64,000 bases of DNA from SZUA-442 sp963792405 (GTDB taxonomy: Bacteria; Actinomycetota; Acidimicrobiia; Spongiisociales; UBA5794). A program made the position numbers and the translations under genes. Every line of letters begins with the position of its first letter. Position 1 is the stretch's first letter. Below, one piece after another: positions 15,506 to 23,486 of the stretch. Under the pieces are notes generated by a model. The model was given only the letters and a program-made list of their open reading frames with translations. It did no database searches and was not told the DNA's origin. The stretch is taken from NCBI GenBank assembly GCA_963792405.1, contig CAWBVU010000006.1:1674001-1738000 (forward strand). The letters run 5' to 3'.

Positions 15506-16975
15506 TCAGGGACGGCTCAGCAGTTGGTCGGCAGGGGCGAAGTCATCGGTGAGGATGCGACCCCGCGAGGCCCACGCATCGACCTCGGCGTCGACGATCA
15601 CGGCTTCCCCGTCGGTGACGAGCGCCGAGATCATCGCTGCATCGAACGGTGCGCGGCTCCCCGCCACCACGAAGTTCCCGCCTGCGGCCCCATCGAGGTA
15701 GTCCGCCGGGGCGACCACGACGACATGGTCGAACACCGACGAGATGGTGGCGACCTCCGCCGCGGCGAACCTGAGCGGAGGATGGTCGATCAGGTTCAGG
15801 ACGTACACGCCCCGATCCGTGAGGGCGTCGTCGACATCGCCGAGGAACTCGGTCGTGGTGAGGTGCCATGGCACGGATCGTCCGCTGAACGCGTCGCCGA
15901 CGACGGCGTCGAAGCCACGCTCCGGCAGCTCGGCGACACCGAGCCTGGCATCGCCCACCCGCACCGTCAGCCACGGCCCCTCGACGAGGCCGAGTTCATC
16001 GACCGCGATCGCCTCCAACTCGCCGTCGATCTCGAGCACGGTCGCCGTCGCCCCGGACGTGGCGTGGTAGTAGCGGGGAAGGGTGAACCCGCCGCCGCCG
16101 ACGTAGGCGACGTCAGACGGACCTTCGGGGAACCTCGACCGGATGACCGCATCCATGGCACGTGCGTACCTCGAACCGAGGTACGTCGGATCCTCGAGGT
16201 CCACCACGCTGTTGACGAAGGTGTCGAGGATCAGCGCCTTCACGGTGGGGCCGTCCGATCGATCGACGACGTTGGCGCACGAGTACGCGGTCTCGTGCTC
16301 GCACGGCGCCGCGACCGCGCTCGCGCCGGTCACGGCGATGGCGAAGACGACGAGTGACGACAGGAGCATGGAGCGGCCCCACTGGAGCGAGAGCGCGATC
16401 CCGAGTGCCACGAGGACGGCGCCCACGACCCACGTGATGGGCCGGCTCGGGATGGCGGCGATCAGGACGAAGCCGGTCACGAACGTCCCGACGAGCGCTC
16501 CTGCGGTGCCCACGGCGGAGAGCTGTCCGACGACCGAGCCCGTGGCATCGAGCGAGTGCAACGTGAGCTTCGCCGCGATCGGCGTCACCGTCGACAGGAC
16601 GGCGGCCGGCAGGAAGAACCCGATCGCAGCGAGCGCGACGATCGTCGCTGGACGATCACCCGCGGCCGAGGGGCCGATGACGTACACGAGAGCGGGCGAC
16701 ACGACGGCGAGGACCCCGCCTGCGATGAGGGCAGGACCCAGGAGCCTCGCAGGGTCATATGCATCCGCGATCCGGCCACCCAGCCATGCGCCGAAGGCGA
16801 TCGCGGCGAGGATCGTCCCGATGATGCCGGTGAACGTCTGGAGGCTCACGCCGACATAGGGAGCGAGGATGCGACCCGCCACGATCTCGAGGACGAGGAT
16901 GGCCGACGAGGCGACGAACACGGCGAGAAGGAGGATCCACCGGCTCATCGGCGAACGGCGGGACGCAGGGGCCAC
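15506..16975 (-). CDS. Membrane-fused spermidine-synthase-like protein
   Basis: A 489-residue fusion. Residues 1-215 form about seven transmembrane helices (ILVLEIVAGRILAPYVG motif of the fused MFS/spermidine synthase family). Residues 240-480 form a Rossmann methyltransferase-like domain with DVAYVGGGGFTLPRYY, VLEIDGELEAIA and FDAVVGDAFSGRSVPWHL, as in spermidine synthases. Most such fusions have unproved function, so polyamine synthesis is not assured. The GTG start at 16975 is 12 bases after the whiB stop; ATG 16948 is an alternative. It is probably co-transcribed with whiB and therefore perhaps redox- or stress-linked. Confidence 0.75.
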   Translation of the reverse strand: MAPASRRSPMSRWILLLAVFVASSAILVLEIVAGRILAPYVGVSLQTFTGIIGTILAAIAFGAWLGGRIADAYDPARLLGPALIAGGVLAVVSPALVYVIGPSAAGDRPATIVALAAIGFFLPAAVLSTVTPIAAKLTLHSLDATGSVVGQLSAVGTAGALVGTFVTGFVLIAAIPSRPITWVVGAVLVALGIALSLQWGRSMLLSSLVVFAIAVTGASAVAAPCEHETAYSCANVVDRSDGPTVKALILDTFVNSVVDLEDPTYLGSRYARAMDAVIRSRFPEGPSDVAYVGGGGFTLPRYYHATSGATATVLEIDGELEAIAVDELGLVEGPWLTVRVGDARLGVAELPERGFDAVVGDAFSGRSVPWHLTTTEFLGDVDDALTDRGVYVLNLIDHPPLRFAAAEVATISSVFDHVVVVAPADYLDGAAGGNFVVAGSRAPFDAAMISALVTDGEAVIVDAEVDAWASRGRILTDDFAPADQLLSRP

Positions 16976-16987
16976 CCCTGGGCCGAG

Positions 16988-17248
16988 CTAGGACGCCTTG
17001 CGCCGCTCGCGGTCCCTGATGCGCCTCCGGAGCCGCCTGCGCTCTCCCGAGTCGAGGCCGCCCCACACACCCGCCGTCTGGTTCGTGGCGAGGGCGTACT
17101 GGAGACAGGCCTCTCGGACGGGGCACTGAGCGCAAATGGCCTTGGCCGCCTCGGACGCGGACTCATCCTCGGAGACCGGGAAGAACAGCTCGCTGTCGAC
17201 CCCGGTACACGCCGCCTCACCCCTCCAGTTGACATCTGGCTCCCACAT
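16988..17248 (-). CDS. WhiB-family iron-sulfur transcription factor
   Basis: An 86-residue WhiB-like protein with the four cluster cysteines C14, C39, C42 and C48 (CAQCPVREAC), the GVWGG turn and a basic C-terminal tail (SGERRRLRRRIRDRERR) for DNA contact. This family is specific to Actinomycetota and its phages. The 4Fe-4S cluster senses O2 or NO, and most members act by binding the primary sigma factor. ATG 17248 gives the usual family length; GTG 17269, preceded by a purine run, is an alternative. Transcribed toward the membrane-fused synthase gene. Confidence 0.9.
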   Translation of the reverse strand: MWEPDVNWRGEAACTGVDSELFFPVSEDESASEAAKAICAQCPVREACLQYALATNQTAGVWGGLDSGERRRLRRRIRDRERRKAS

Positions 17249-17366
17249 CAAGTCGCTCAAGGTCAGCACGAGTCGATAGTCCTCTCTCCAGAGCCTTCGT
17301 AACGATTCGGAGCCGCCTCGTATTCCGGATGGCACATCCGGATGCCCCGAACCGACCTGGAGGGAG

Positions 17367-18041
17367 TCAGAAGGTCGCGAGGCCCCCGCGACCCTTCTTC
17401 GTGTCATCGGTCTGCCAGCCGAGGTCGTTCTGGACGGATACGACGCCCTCCACCCGGATCGTGAGCTCGGCGAGCAAGCGGGCCTCAGAACGCGTCGGCA
17501 CGGTTCCGCTCAGGGTCACGACGCCGTCCGCCACGTCGATCGACAGGTTCGCGTCCTCGAGCTGCATCACGTCGTATGCGACGTCATGGACGACCTCGCG
17601 GCGGAGTTCCTCGTCGGACCTGGCGAAGGCCTCCATCACGTCGGCACGCGAGATGATGCCGTCGAGGGTGCCATCCGGCAGCACGACCGGCAGGCGCTTG
17701 ACCCTCAGCTCCGTCATCTTCCTCGCCGCCTCCGTCACGGTGCTCTCCCTGTCGATACCGTGGGGATCCTTCGTCATCGCATCCGCGACGGTCCGCGCCT
17801 CGGGAACCTCGGTCTCGTCGAAGAAGTTGGCGAGGAGCCTGCGTCGTTGCCGACCCCATGATCGCTCGGCCTCCGCGGTGACGAAGTCCGCCTCCGTGAT
17901 GATGCCGATCACCCGTCTCCGGTCATCGATGACGGGAAGGCCACTGACCCCCGCCTTCACCATCATCGTCGCGGCCTCCTTCAGGGGCGCGTCCGGTCCG
18001 ATGGTCAGAACCTCGGTCGTCATCAGATCGCCGACCTTCAT
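17367..18041 (-). CDS. Two-CBS and BON domain protein
   Basis: A 224-residue cytoplasmic protein. Two CBS domains (about 1-60 and 80-135; MTTEVLTIGPDAPLKEAA and MTKDPHGIDRESTVTEAA) are followed by a BON domain (about 155-220; LSIDVADGVVTLSGTVPTRS). CBS pairs bind adenine nucleotides, and BON domains attach to membranes or lipids. Fusions like this occur in actinobacteria as stress-responsive regulators without known partner. Shine-Dalgarno AGGAGG lies seven bases before ATG 18041. It is 118 bp upstream of whiB on the same strand. Confidence 0.85.
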   Translation of the reverse strand: MKVGDLMTTEVLTIGPDAPLKEAATMMVKAGVSGLPVIDDRRRVIGIITEADFVTAEAERSWGRQRRRLLANFFDETEVPEARTVADAMTKDPHGIDRESTVTEAARKMTELRVKRLPVVLPDGTLDGIISRADVMEAFARSDEELRREVVHDVAYDVMQLEDANLSIDVADGVVTLSGTVPTRSEARLLAELTIRVEGVVSVQNDLGWQTDDTKKGRGGLATF

Positions 18042-18298
18042 CGACGAACCTCCTCTTCGCTCACCCCGGGTGCCGTGGGTCCACGGCCCAGGGCTTCGTC
18101 CGTTGGCACGGCCTTGCTCACCCGGGGGCTCACACACTCGTTCTCCACGAAGGGTAGGGACTGGGAACCGCCAAGGCGAGATCTCGGACCGGATCGTCGA
18201 GGTACCGTTCGGAGGGATCGGTGCTTCGAATGCGATCCGGATACCTTTACCCTCCACGCAGACAGCATTTGAGGTCTCTGAAGTCACCGGGGGAAAGC

Positions 18299-19015
18299 GT
18301 GCCACTGAAGGTCACCCACCAGGGGGGCGAGAGCGTCGTCCAGGACGACGCGACCGCGCTCATCGGCTCCGACGCCAGCGCCACGATCAGGATCGTCCGT
18401 CCGGGCATCTCCCGACGCCATGCGGTCGTGTCGCACGACAGCTCGGGCTGGAAGGTGCAGGACGCAGGGTCGCGCAACGGCACCTTCCTCGATGGTCGGC
18501 GGGTCCAGGTCGTGTCGATCGAGGGCCCGACCACCCTGTACCTCGGCCATCCCTCCGACGGTGAGTCGCTGTCGCTCGTGCCCACCTCCCCGTCGAGCAC
18601 CGCGACCTCCCCCTCATCGAAGGCGCCGACCGCCCCCCCGGTGAAGGCCTCGGGATCGAAGTCCACCGAGCCCCTCCCCGTGACGTCAGGGCCCTCGGCC
18701 GATACCGGCACCGCTGGTGGGGCCGCAACGTCGGCAGCACCACCGTCAGCTCCCCCTGCCGCGGCAGCCGCGGGTGCGGCGAGCAGGGCCGTGGGCCCGG
18801 CAGCGACCAGCGCACCGGTCGCGGGCAGGTCGGCCACGTCCCCACGCACGTCGACCTCGGTGCAGGCGTCCGACATCGAGGTCGCCCAGTTGACGGCGGC
18901 CATCAGGGATCAGATCAGCGCCATCAAGGGCCTGACGTGGTCCGTGTGGGCCATGATCGCGGTGACGGCCGCGTTGATCGTGCTGACGCTGTTCGTCGGC
19001 ATCCTCAGTACCTGA
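18299..19015 (+). CDS. FHA-domain protein with C-terminal membrane anchor
   Basis: A 238-residue protein. Residues 1-90 form an FHA domain with IVRPGISRRHAVV (phosphopeptide-binding Arg/Ser/His) and DAGSRNGTFLDGRRV. A Pro/Ala/Ser/Thr-rich linker of about 100 residues follows, then an amphipathic stretch and one transmembrane helix at the very end (WAMIAVTAALIVLTLFVGIL). The FHA would face the cytoplasm and read phospho-Thr marks from a Ser/Thr kinase; no kinase gene is in the window. GTG 18299 follows a GGGGGAAA run. TACCTT/TACCCT near 18242-18253 could be its -10. It is divergent from the CBS-BON gene. Confidence 0.8.
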   Translation: MPLKVTHQGGESVVQDDATALIGSDASATIRIVRPGISRRHAVVSHDSSGWKVQDAGSRNGTFLDGRRVQVVSIEGPTTLYLGHPSDGESLSLVPTSPSSTATSPSSKAPTAPPVKASGSKSTEPLPVTSGPSADTGTAGGAATSAAPPSAPPAAAAAGAASRAVGPAATSAPVAGRSATSPRTSTSVQASDIEVAQLTAAIRDQISAIKGLTWSVWAMIAVTAALIVLTLFVGILST

Positions 19016-19021
19016 CGCGGC

Positions 19022-19888
19022 TCACCCGCGCGGGTCGTCGCCGTCGTTCTCGGCGTCGCGTAGGTACCGGGTGATCTCGTCCGCGATCTCATCCGCGGTC
19101 GGTAGGTCCTCGGGAAACGGAGCCGTGGTTCCCACGCTCATCTCGAGCCCCTCGATGAACTCCCGAGCGTCCTCGCGCTGTTCGAGGATCGCGTCGAGCC
19201 GCGTGATCTGATCGGCTGCGGCGGCACGCTCTTCTGTCAGGTCGAGGTCGATACCCAGTTGGTGGGAGGCCCGATCGAGCAGTGCGGCGATCGCGGGGTG
19301 GTACGGGCGACCGACGTACTGGGGCACCTGGGCCCAATACCCGATCGCAGGCACATCGACGTCTTCCACGGCCGTGCGGAACACCGTGCCCGCAGAAGCG
19401 GGAACCACGATGTCGTCCATGAGGACCTGATCACCCGCCAACAGGAGCCTCGGATCCGAGGCCGTGCAGAAGACCGCCGCATCCATCGAGTGCCTGATCG
19501 GCGCCGGCACCGACCCGACGGTGACGAGTTTGGCCACGCCGAACCGTCCGACGAGATCCGCAAGGGCCTCACAGATCGCGGACCAGGCGTAGTCCGGCTC
19601 GTTCCCCACCATGACGAGGGTGTCCCGCCCCCCGGGACGTACGTGGACGATGTCCATCCTCGGCCAGCTGAGGGAGCGAACCTCCCCCGAGGACAACCGA
19701 AGCACGGGCCGGTTCGAGCGATAGTCGAAGATCGCATCAGGGTCGAACACCACCACCGGTCGTCCGTCCTCGCCGAGCCAGTCGGCCGCATCGGACGCCG
19801 CGGACGCCGCATCACCCCAGCCTGCGAGACCCATGACGAGGATCGGGTCCTCCATCACCGGTGGTGTCCGGAGCGTGTACAGCGCCAT
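19022..19888 (-). CDS. PAC2-family protein
   Basis: A 288-residue member of the PAC2 family, related to the archaeal/eukaryotic proteasome assembly chaperone 2 fold. It shows an N-terminal MGLAGWGDAASAASDAADWL, then VGNEPDYAWSAICEAL and VGSVPAPIRHS. Actinobacterial members are widespread but their role is not established. The neighbouring gene upstream on the same strand encodes a proteasome activator, which makes a proteasome link worth testing. Minus-strand TAGGCT six bases upstream fixes ATG 19888 over GTG 19894. Confidence 0.82.
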   Translation of the reverse strand: MALYTLRTPPVMEDPILVMGLAGWGDAASAASDAADWLGEDGRPVVVFDPDAIFDYRSNRPVLRLSSGEVRSLSWPRMDIVHVRPGGRDTLVMVGNEPDYAWSAICEALADLVGRFGVAKLVTVGSVPAPIRHSMDAAVFCTASDPRLLLAGDQVLMDDIVVPASAGTVFRTAVEDVDVPAIGYWAQVPQYVGRPYHPAIAALLDRASHQLGIDLDLTEERAAAADQITRLDAILEQREDAREFIEGLEMSVGTTAPFPEDLPTADEIADEITRYLRDAENDGDDPRG

Positions 19889-19894
19889 CGTCAC

Positions 19895-19900
19895 AGCCTA
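19895..19900 (-). promoter_or_regulatory. -10-like TAGGCT, 6 nt before the PAC2 ATG
   Basis: The minus strand reads TAGGCT, six bases, ATG 19888. It implies a separate promoter from the upstream bpa gene. Confidence 0.45.
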
Positions 19901-19933
19901 GACGGAGCGCCACCGGACCCACCGGCAGGGGCT

Positions 19934-20410
19934 CTACAGATAGACGCCGCTGCCGTCGGAGGACGTGGACTCGATCGCCTTGCGCTGCCGCATCCGGTCG
20001 AGCTGGGCGGTTGCGGCCATCTGCTGTGAGATCAACGAAGCCTGGATGCCGTGGAAGAGGCCTTCGAGCCATCCCACGAGCTGGGCCTGGGCGATGCGGA
20101 GCTCGGCCTCCGACGGTGTCTCGGTGATCGGGATGAACACCGCGTCGAGCTCATCGATGAGATCCTCCGAGAGCACCTCCTTGAGCTCGGCCAGTGAGCC
20201 CTCGTAGATCGACAGGAGGCGCACCCTCCCGGCATCGTCCAGTGGTGCCTCCCTGACCTCGTCGAGCATCGCCCTCGTCATGGAGGCGATGCGGATCAGC
20301 TTCGAGGGCTCCGACACGGCAGGCTGGCGGTCGGACTGCTCGGGCCGGTCGGGCTGGACGACCTCAGGGGTGACGTGCTCGCTCGACTCGTGGTTCTCCG
20401 TGGTCTCCAT
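19934..20410 (-). CDS. bpa: Bpa/PafE-type bacterial proteasome activator
   Basis: A 158-residue ATP-independent proteasome activator. The conserved core AELRIAQAQLVGWLEGLFHG followed by QQMAATAQLDRMRQ is diagnostic for the family of Mycobacterium tuberculosis PafE/Bpa, which forms a dodecameric ring that opens the 20S gate. The last residues are GVYL, a hydrophobic-Tyr-X (HbYX) tail that docks in the proteasome alpha ring; the mycobacterial tail as I recall it is GQYL. No proteasome core genes are in this window. TATGCT six bases upstream supports ATG 20410. It shares a 53-bp divergent promoter region with the penicillin acylase gene. Confidence 0.88.
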   Translation of the reverse strand: METTENHESSEHVTPEVVQPDRPEQSDRQPAVSEPSKLIRIASMTRAMLDEVREAPLDDAGRVRLLSIYEGSLAELKEVLSEDLIDELDAVFIPITETPSEAELRIAQAQLVGWLEGLFHGIQASLISQQMAATAQLDRMRQRKAIESTSSDGSGVYL

Positions 20411-20416
20411 ATGCCC

Positions 20417-20455
20417 AGCATACGGCCGGTGCGCGAGCGACGAACACGGTACGCT
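20417..20455. promoter_or_regulatory. Divergent -10 elements between bpa and the penicillin acylase gene
   Basis: Minus-strand TATGCT (20417-20422) lies six bases before bpa. Plus-strand TACGCT (20450-20455) lies eight bases before the acylase ATG. Both transcripts would be nearly leaderless. Confidence 0.45.
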
Positions 20456-20463
20456 GCGACGGC

Positions 20464-23028
20464 ATGAGCGACGCGAGTCCTTCGAAGGCAACCACCGGGG
20501 CTCCTCGGCGAAGGCGACGCTGGGGTGCGCGGATCCTCTGGGGACTGTTCGCCCTCACCGTCGTCGCCGTCCTCGTGGGAACCGTCTCCCTCCGATACGC
20601 GGTACGCAGGGCATATCCCGAGACGTCCGGGACCATCACGGTGGAGGGCCTCTCGGGTGACGTCGAGGTGATCAGGGACGCCATGGGAGTCCCCCACATC
20701 TATGCGGACACGCTCGAGGACCTGTTCCTGGCCCAGGGATGGGTGCACGCCCAGGATCGCTTCTTCCAGATGGACTTCTGGCGCCACATCTCGAGCGGCC
20801 GGCTGTCCGAGATGTTCGGCTCCGGTCAGGTCGACACGGACGCCTTCCTGCGCACGATGGGGTGGAGCGAGCTCGCCGAGCGGCAATACGCCGTGGAGAC
20901 GCCGGAGATCCAGTCGGCCCTCGATGCCTACGCGAATGGGGTCAACGCATATCTCGCAGTCAACTCGCCGTCGGACCTGAGCTTCGAGTACACCATCCTC
21001 GAACTGCTCAACCACCGCTACGACCCCGAGCCGTGGACACCGGCCGAGTCCCTCGCATGGGGCAAGGTGATGTCGTGGGACCTCGGAGGCAACATGGGCG
21101 ACGAGATCGCCAGGGCGATGGCGCTCGGCTCACTCCCTCCCGAGCGGGTCGCCCAGCTCTTCCCACCCTATCCGGGTGACCGGCACCCCTACATCGTCCC
21201 GTCAGATGGCGGCGCCGCCACGGCGGCGGAGGCATCCCTTGCGATCCCACCGGGCGCTCGGGACGTGCTCGCGAGGTCCGGGGACGCCCTTTCGAGCGTG
21301 AACGCGCTCACCGGCGGCGGAACGGCAGGCATCGGGTCGAACTCATGGGCGATCTCCGGCGCCCACACCCCTACGGGGATGCCGATGCTCATGAACGATC
21401 CGCACCTTTCGATCCAGATGCCGTCGATCTGGTACCAGGTCGGCCTGCACTGTCGGCAGGCCTCCGACGCCTGCCCGATCGACGTCGTGGGATTCAGCTT
21501 CGCCGGCGTCCCCGGCGTCATCATCGGCCACAACGCCCACATCGCATGGGCGTTCACGAACGTGGGACCCGATGTGCAGGACCTGTACATCGAGAAGGTG
21601 AACCCTGCGAACCCGAACCAGTACGAGCTCGACGGTGCATGGGTCGACATGGACGTCGAGACGGCCACGATCGAGGTCGCGGGTGGCGACGCGGTCGACG
21701 TCGTGATCAGGTCGACGGTCCATGGGCCGATCATCTCCGACGCGTACGAGCCCCTCGAGGGCTTCGACGCAGCGGGTGTGGACACACCGGAGCCGTATGC
21801 GATCGCGCTGCGATGGACCGGCCTCGACGACGTGCCGTCCATCGCAGGGCCCATCCTCGGCATCAACCGGGCACGTGACTTCACCGAGTTCAGGGAGGCT
21901 GCCGAGTTGTTCGGCGTCCCCTCCCAGAACCTCCTGTATGCCGACACCGAGGGGAACATTGGCTACCAGATGCCGGGCCTGATCCCCATCCGAGCCGCCG
22001 GCGATGGCACGATCCCCGTGCCCGGGTGGACCGGTACGTACGAGTGGACGGGTTTCATACCCTTCGATCAGCTCCCCACCGCGTACAACCCCGAGTCCGG
22101 GTGGATCGTGACGGCGAACAACGCCGTCATCGACGACGCCTACCCCTACCTGATCACGCAGGACTGGGCGTACGGCTACCGCGCCAGACGCATCGTCGAC
22201 CTCGTGACCTCCAACTTCGGGATCCCGCTCGAGGATCAGGGGATCATCCAGTTCGACGGCTATGACCTCAACGCTGAGTTTCTCAGGCCCTTCGTCGTGG
22301 ACGCCGTCAGTGGTGCGCCGTCGGAGCCCTCCGACCTCGAACGCGACGCACTCGACGTGCTCGAGGAGTGGGACCTGCAGAACTTCTCTGCCAGCGCGGG
22401 CGCCGCGGTCTGGAACACGACCTGGCGGCACCTCCTCGCCCTCACGTTCGACGACGAACTCGATGAGGACGTCCGACCCCAAGGCGGATCCCGATGGTTC
22501 GAGGTCGTACGAGGACTCACCGGATCACCCGACGACCCCTTCTGGAACGACGTCACGACGCCGGAGCCCGAGACGAGGGACGACATCATGCGGGCCGCGT
22601 TCTCGGCAGGTGTCGCCGAGCTCGACGAGCTCCTCGGAGGCGACATCGGGACATGGAAGTGGGGCGACCTCCACACGGCGACGTTCCGCAATGGCTCGCT
22701 CGGTGACACGGGCATCGGGCTCATCGACGACCGCTTCAACCGAGGCCCCTTCCCCGCCAGCGGCAGCGAGTCCGTCCCGAACGCGGTCGGATGGGATCCG
22801 ACGGAGGGATATGAGGTGGATTGGCTGCCGTCCATGCGGATGCTCGTCGACCTCGGCGACCTGACACGCTCGTATGCGATCCACACGACGGGCCAGTCGG
22901 GCCACGTCGACCATCCGCACTACGACGACATGATCCCGCTGTGGCTGGCCGGGGAGACCGTGCCGTTCCTGTGGGGCCGCGCCGACATCGAAGCGGACGC
23001 GGAGGCCGTGCTCGTGCTCACTCCCTGA
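20464..23028 (+). CDS. Penicillin acylase family N-terminal-nucleophile hydrolase
   Basis: An 854-residue exported Ntn hydrolase. A basic N-terminus and one hydrophobic helix (residues about 20-42) act as signal or anchor. The alpha-chain is followed by the autocleavage site at IGSNSWAISG, making Ser292 the nucleophile of the beta-chain. MLMNDPHLSIQMPS and ITANNAVI-type segments (here VTANNAVIDD) are typical. Relatives cleave beta-lactam side chains, acyl-homoserine lactones or lipopeptide acyl chains; the real substrate here is unknown. A quorum-quenching or acyl-amide scavenging role is inference. It stands as a single gene. Confidence 0.9.
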   Translation: MSDASPSKATTGAPRRRRRWGARILWGLFALTVVAVLVGTVSLRYAVRRAYPETSGTITVEGLSGDVEVIRDAMGVPHIYADTLEDLFLAQGWVHAQDRFFQMDFWRHISSGRLSEMFGSGQVDTDAFLRTMGWSELAERQYAVETPEIQSALDAYANGVNAYLAVNSPSDLSFEYTILELLNHRYDPEPWTPAESLAWGKVMSWDLGGNMGDEIARAMALGSLPPERVAQLFPPYPGDRHPYIVPSDGGAATAAEASLAIPPGARDVLARSGDALSSVNALTGGGTAGIGSNSWAISGAHTPTGMPMLMNDPHLSIQMPSIWYQVGLHCRQASDACPIDVVGFSFAGVPGVIIGHNAHIAWAFTNVGPDVQDLYIEKVNPANPNQYELDGAWVDMDVETATIEVAGGDAVDVVIRSTVHGPIISDAYEPLEGFDAAGVDTPEPYAIALRWTGLDDVPSIAGPILGINRARDFTEFREAAELFGVPSQNLLYADTEGNIGYQMPGLIPIRAAGDGTIPVPGWTGTYEWTGFIPFDQLPTAYNPESGWIVTANNAVIDDAYPYLITQDWAYGYRARRIVDLVTSNFGIPLEDQGIIQFDGYDLNAEFLRPFVVDAVSGAPSEPSDLERDALDVLEEWDLQNFSASAGAAVWNTTWRHLLALTFDDELDEDVRPQGGSRWFEVVRGLTGSPDDPFWNDVTTPEPETRDDIMRAAFSAGVAELDELLGGDIGTWKWGDLHTATFRNGSLGDTGIGLIDDRFNRGPFPASGSESVPNAVGWDPTEGYEVDWLPSMRMLVDLGDLTRSYAIHTTGQSGHVDHPHYDDMIPLWLAGETVPFLWGRADIEADAEAVLVLTP

Positions 23029-23061
23029 GTCGAGCGACGGTGCGATCAGTGCAGGGAACGT

Positions 23062-23418
23062 TCAGCGGTCGAGCAGCCGCACGGCGATCGAGCGCAGGGC
23101 GCAGATCGCGACGATCGCCATGACGCCCGCAAGGGCGATCTGGCGATTCCGGTCGACCACGGGTACCCACTCGACCTCCTGCCCACGGATCACGAATGCT
23201 CCCGAGGGCCTGGCGACGACGCCGAAGCCTCCACCCGATCCCGTAGCCTCGCCCTGGCCCGTCCCGGAGCCCTCGGCTTCGCCCTCACCGCCTCCCCCAC
23301 CCCCCATGACCGACGAGGCGGTGATGACGATCACGCCGTCGCGCTCGATCGGCTCGGAGTAGACGAGGGTCGGCTTCATCGAGTCGCGGACCTTGTCGAG
23401 CAGTGCATTGGCATCCAT
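23062..23418 (-). CDS. GerW/YtfJ-family protein
   Basis: A 118-residue protein with the GerW (YtfJ) pattern: VYSEPIERDGVIVITASSV, a Gly/Glu-rich flexible middle, then GFGVVARPSGAFVI. A C-terminal hydrophobic helix follows. In Bacillus the family is tied to sporulation, but non-sporulating actinobacteria carry it too, so no sporulation is implied. Shine-Dalgarno GAGGAGG lies seven bases before ATG 23418, and minus-strand TAGCCT (23439-23444) is a likely -10. It is convergent with the penicillin acylase. Confidence 0.82.
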   Translation of the reverse strand: MDANALLDKVRDSMKPTLVYSEPIERDGVIVITASSVMGGGGGGEGEAEGSGTGQGEATGSGGGFGVVARPSGAFVIRGQEVEWVPVVDRNRQIALAGVMAIVAICALRSIAVRLLDR

Positions 23419-23486
23419 CGGTGTACCTCCTCACTCCAAGGCTACGCGTGGCCATGCCGGCGGGTGAGCGGGGCGACGGCCGCCGA

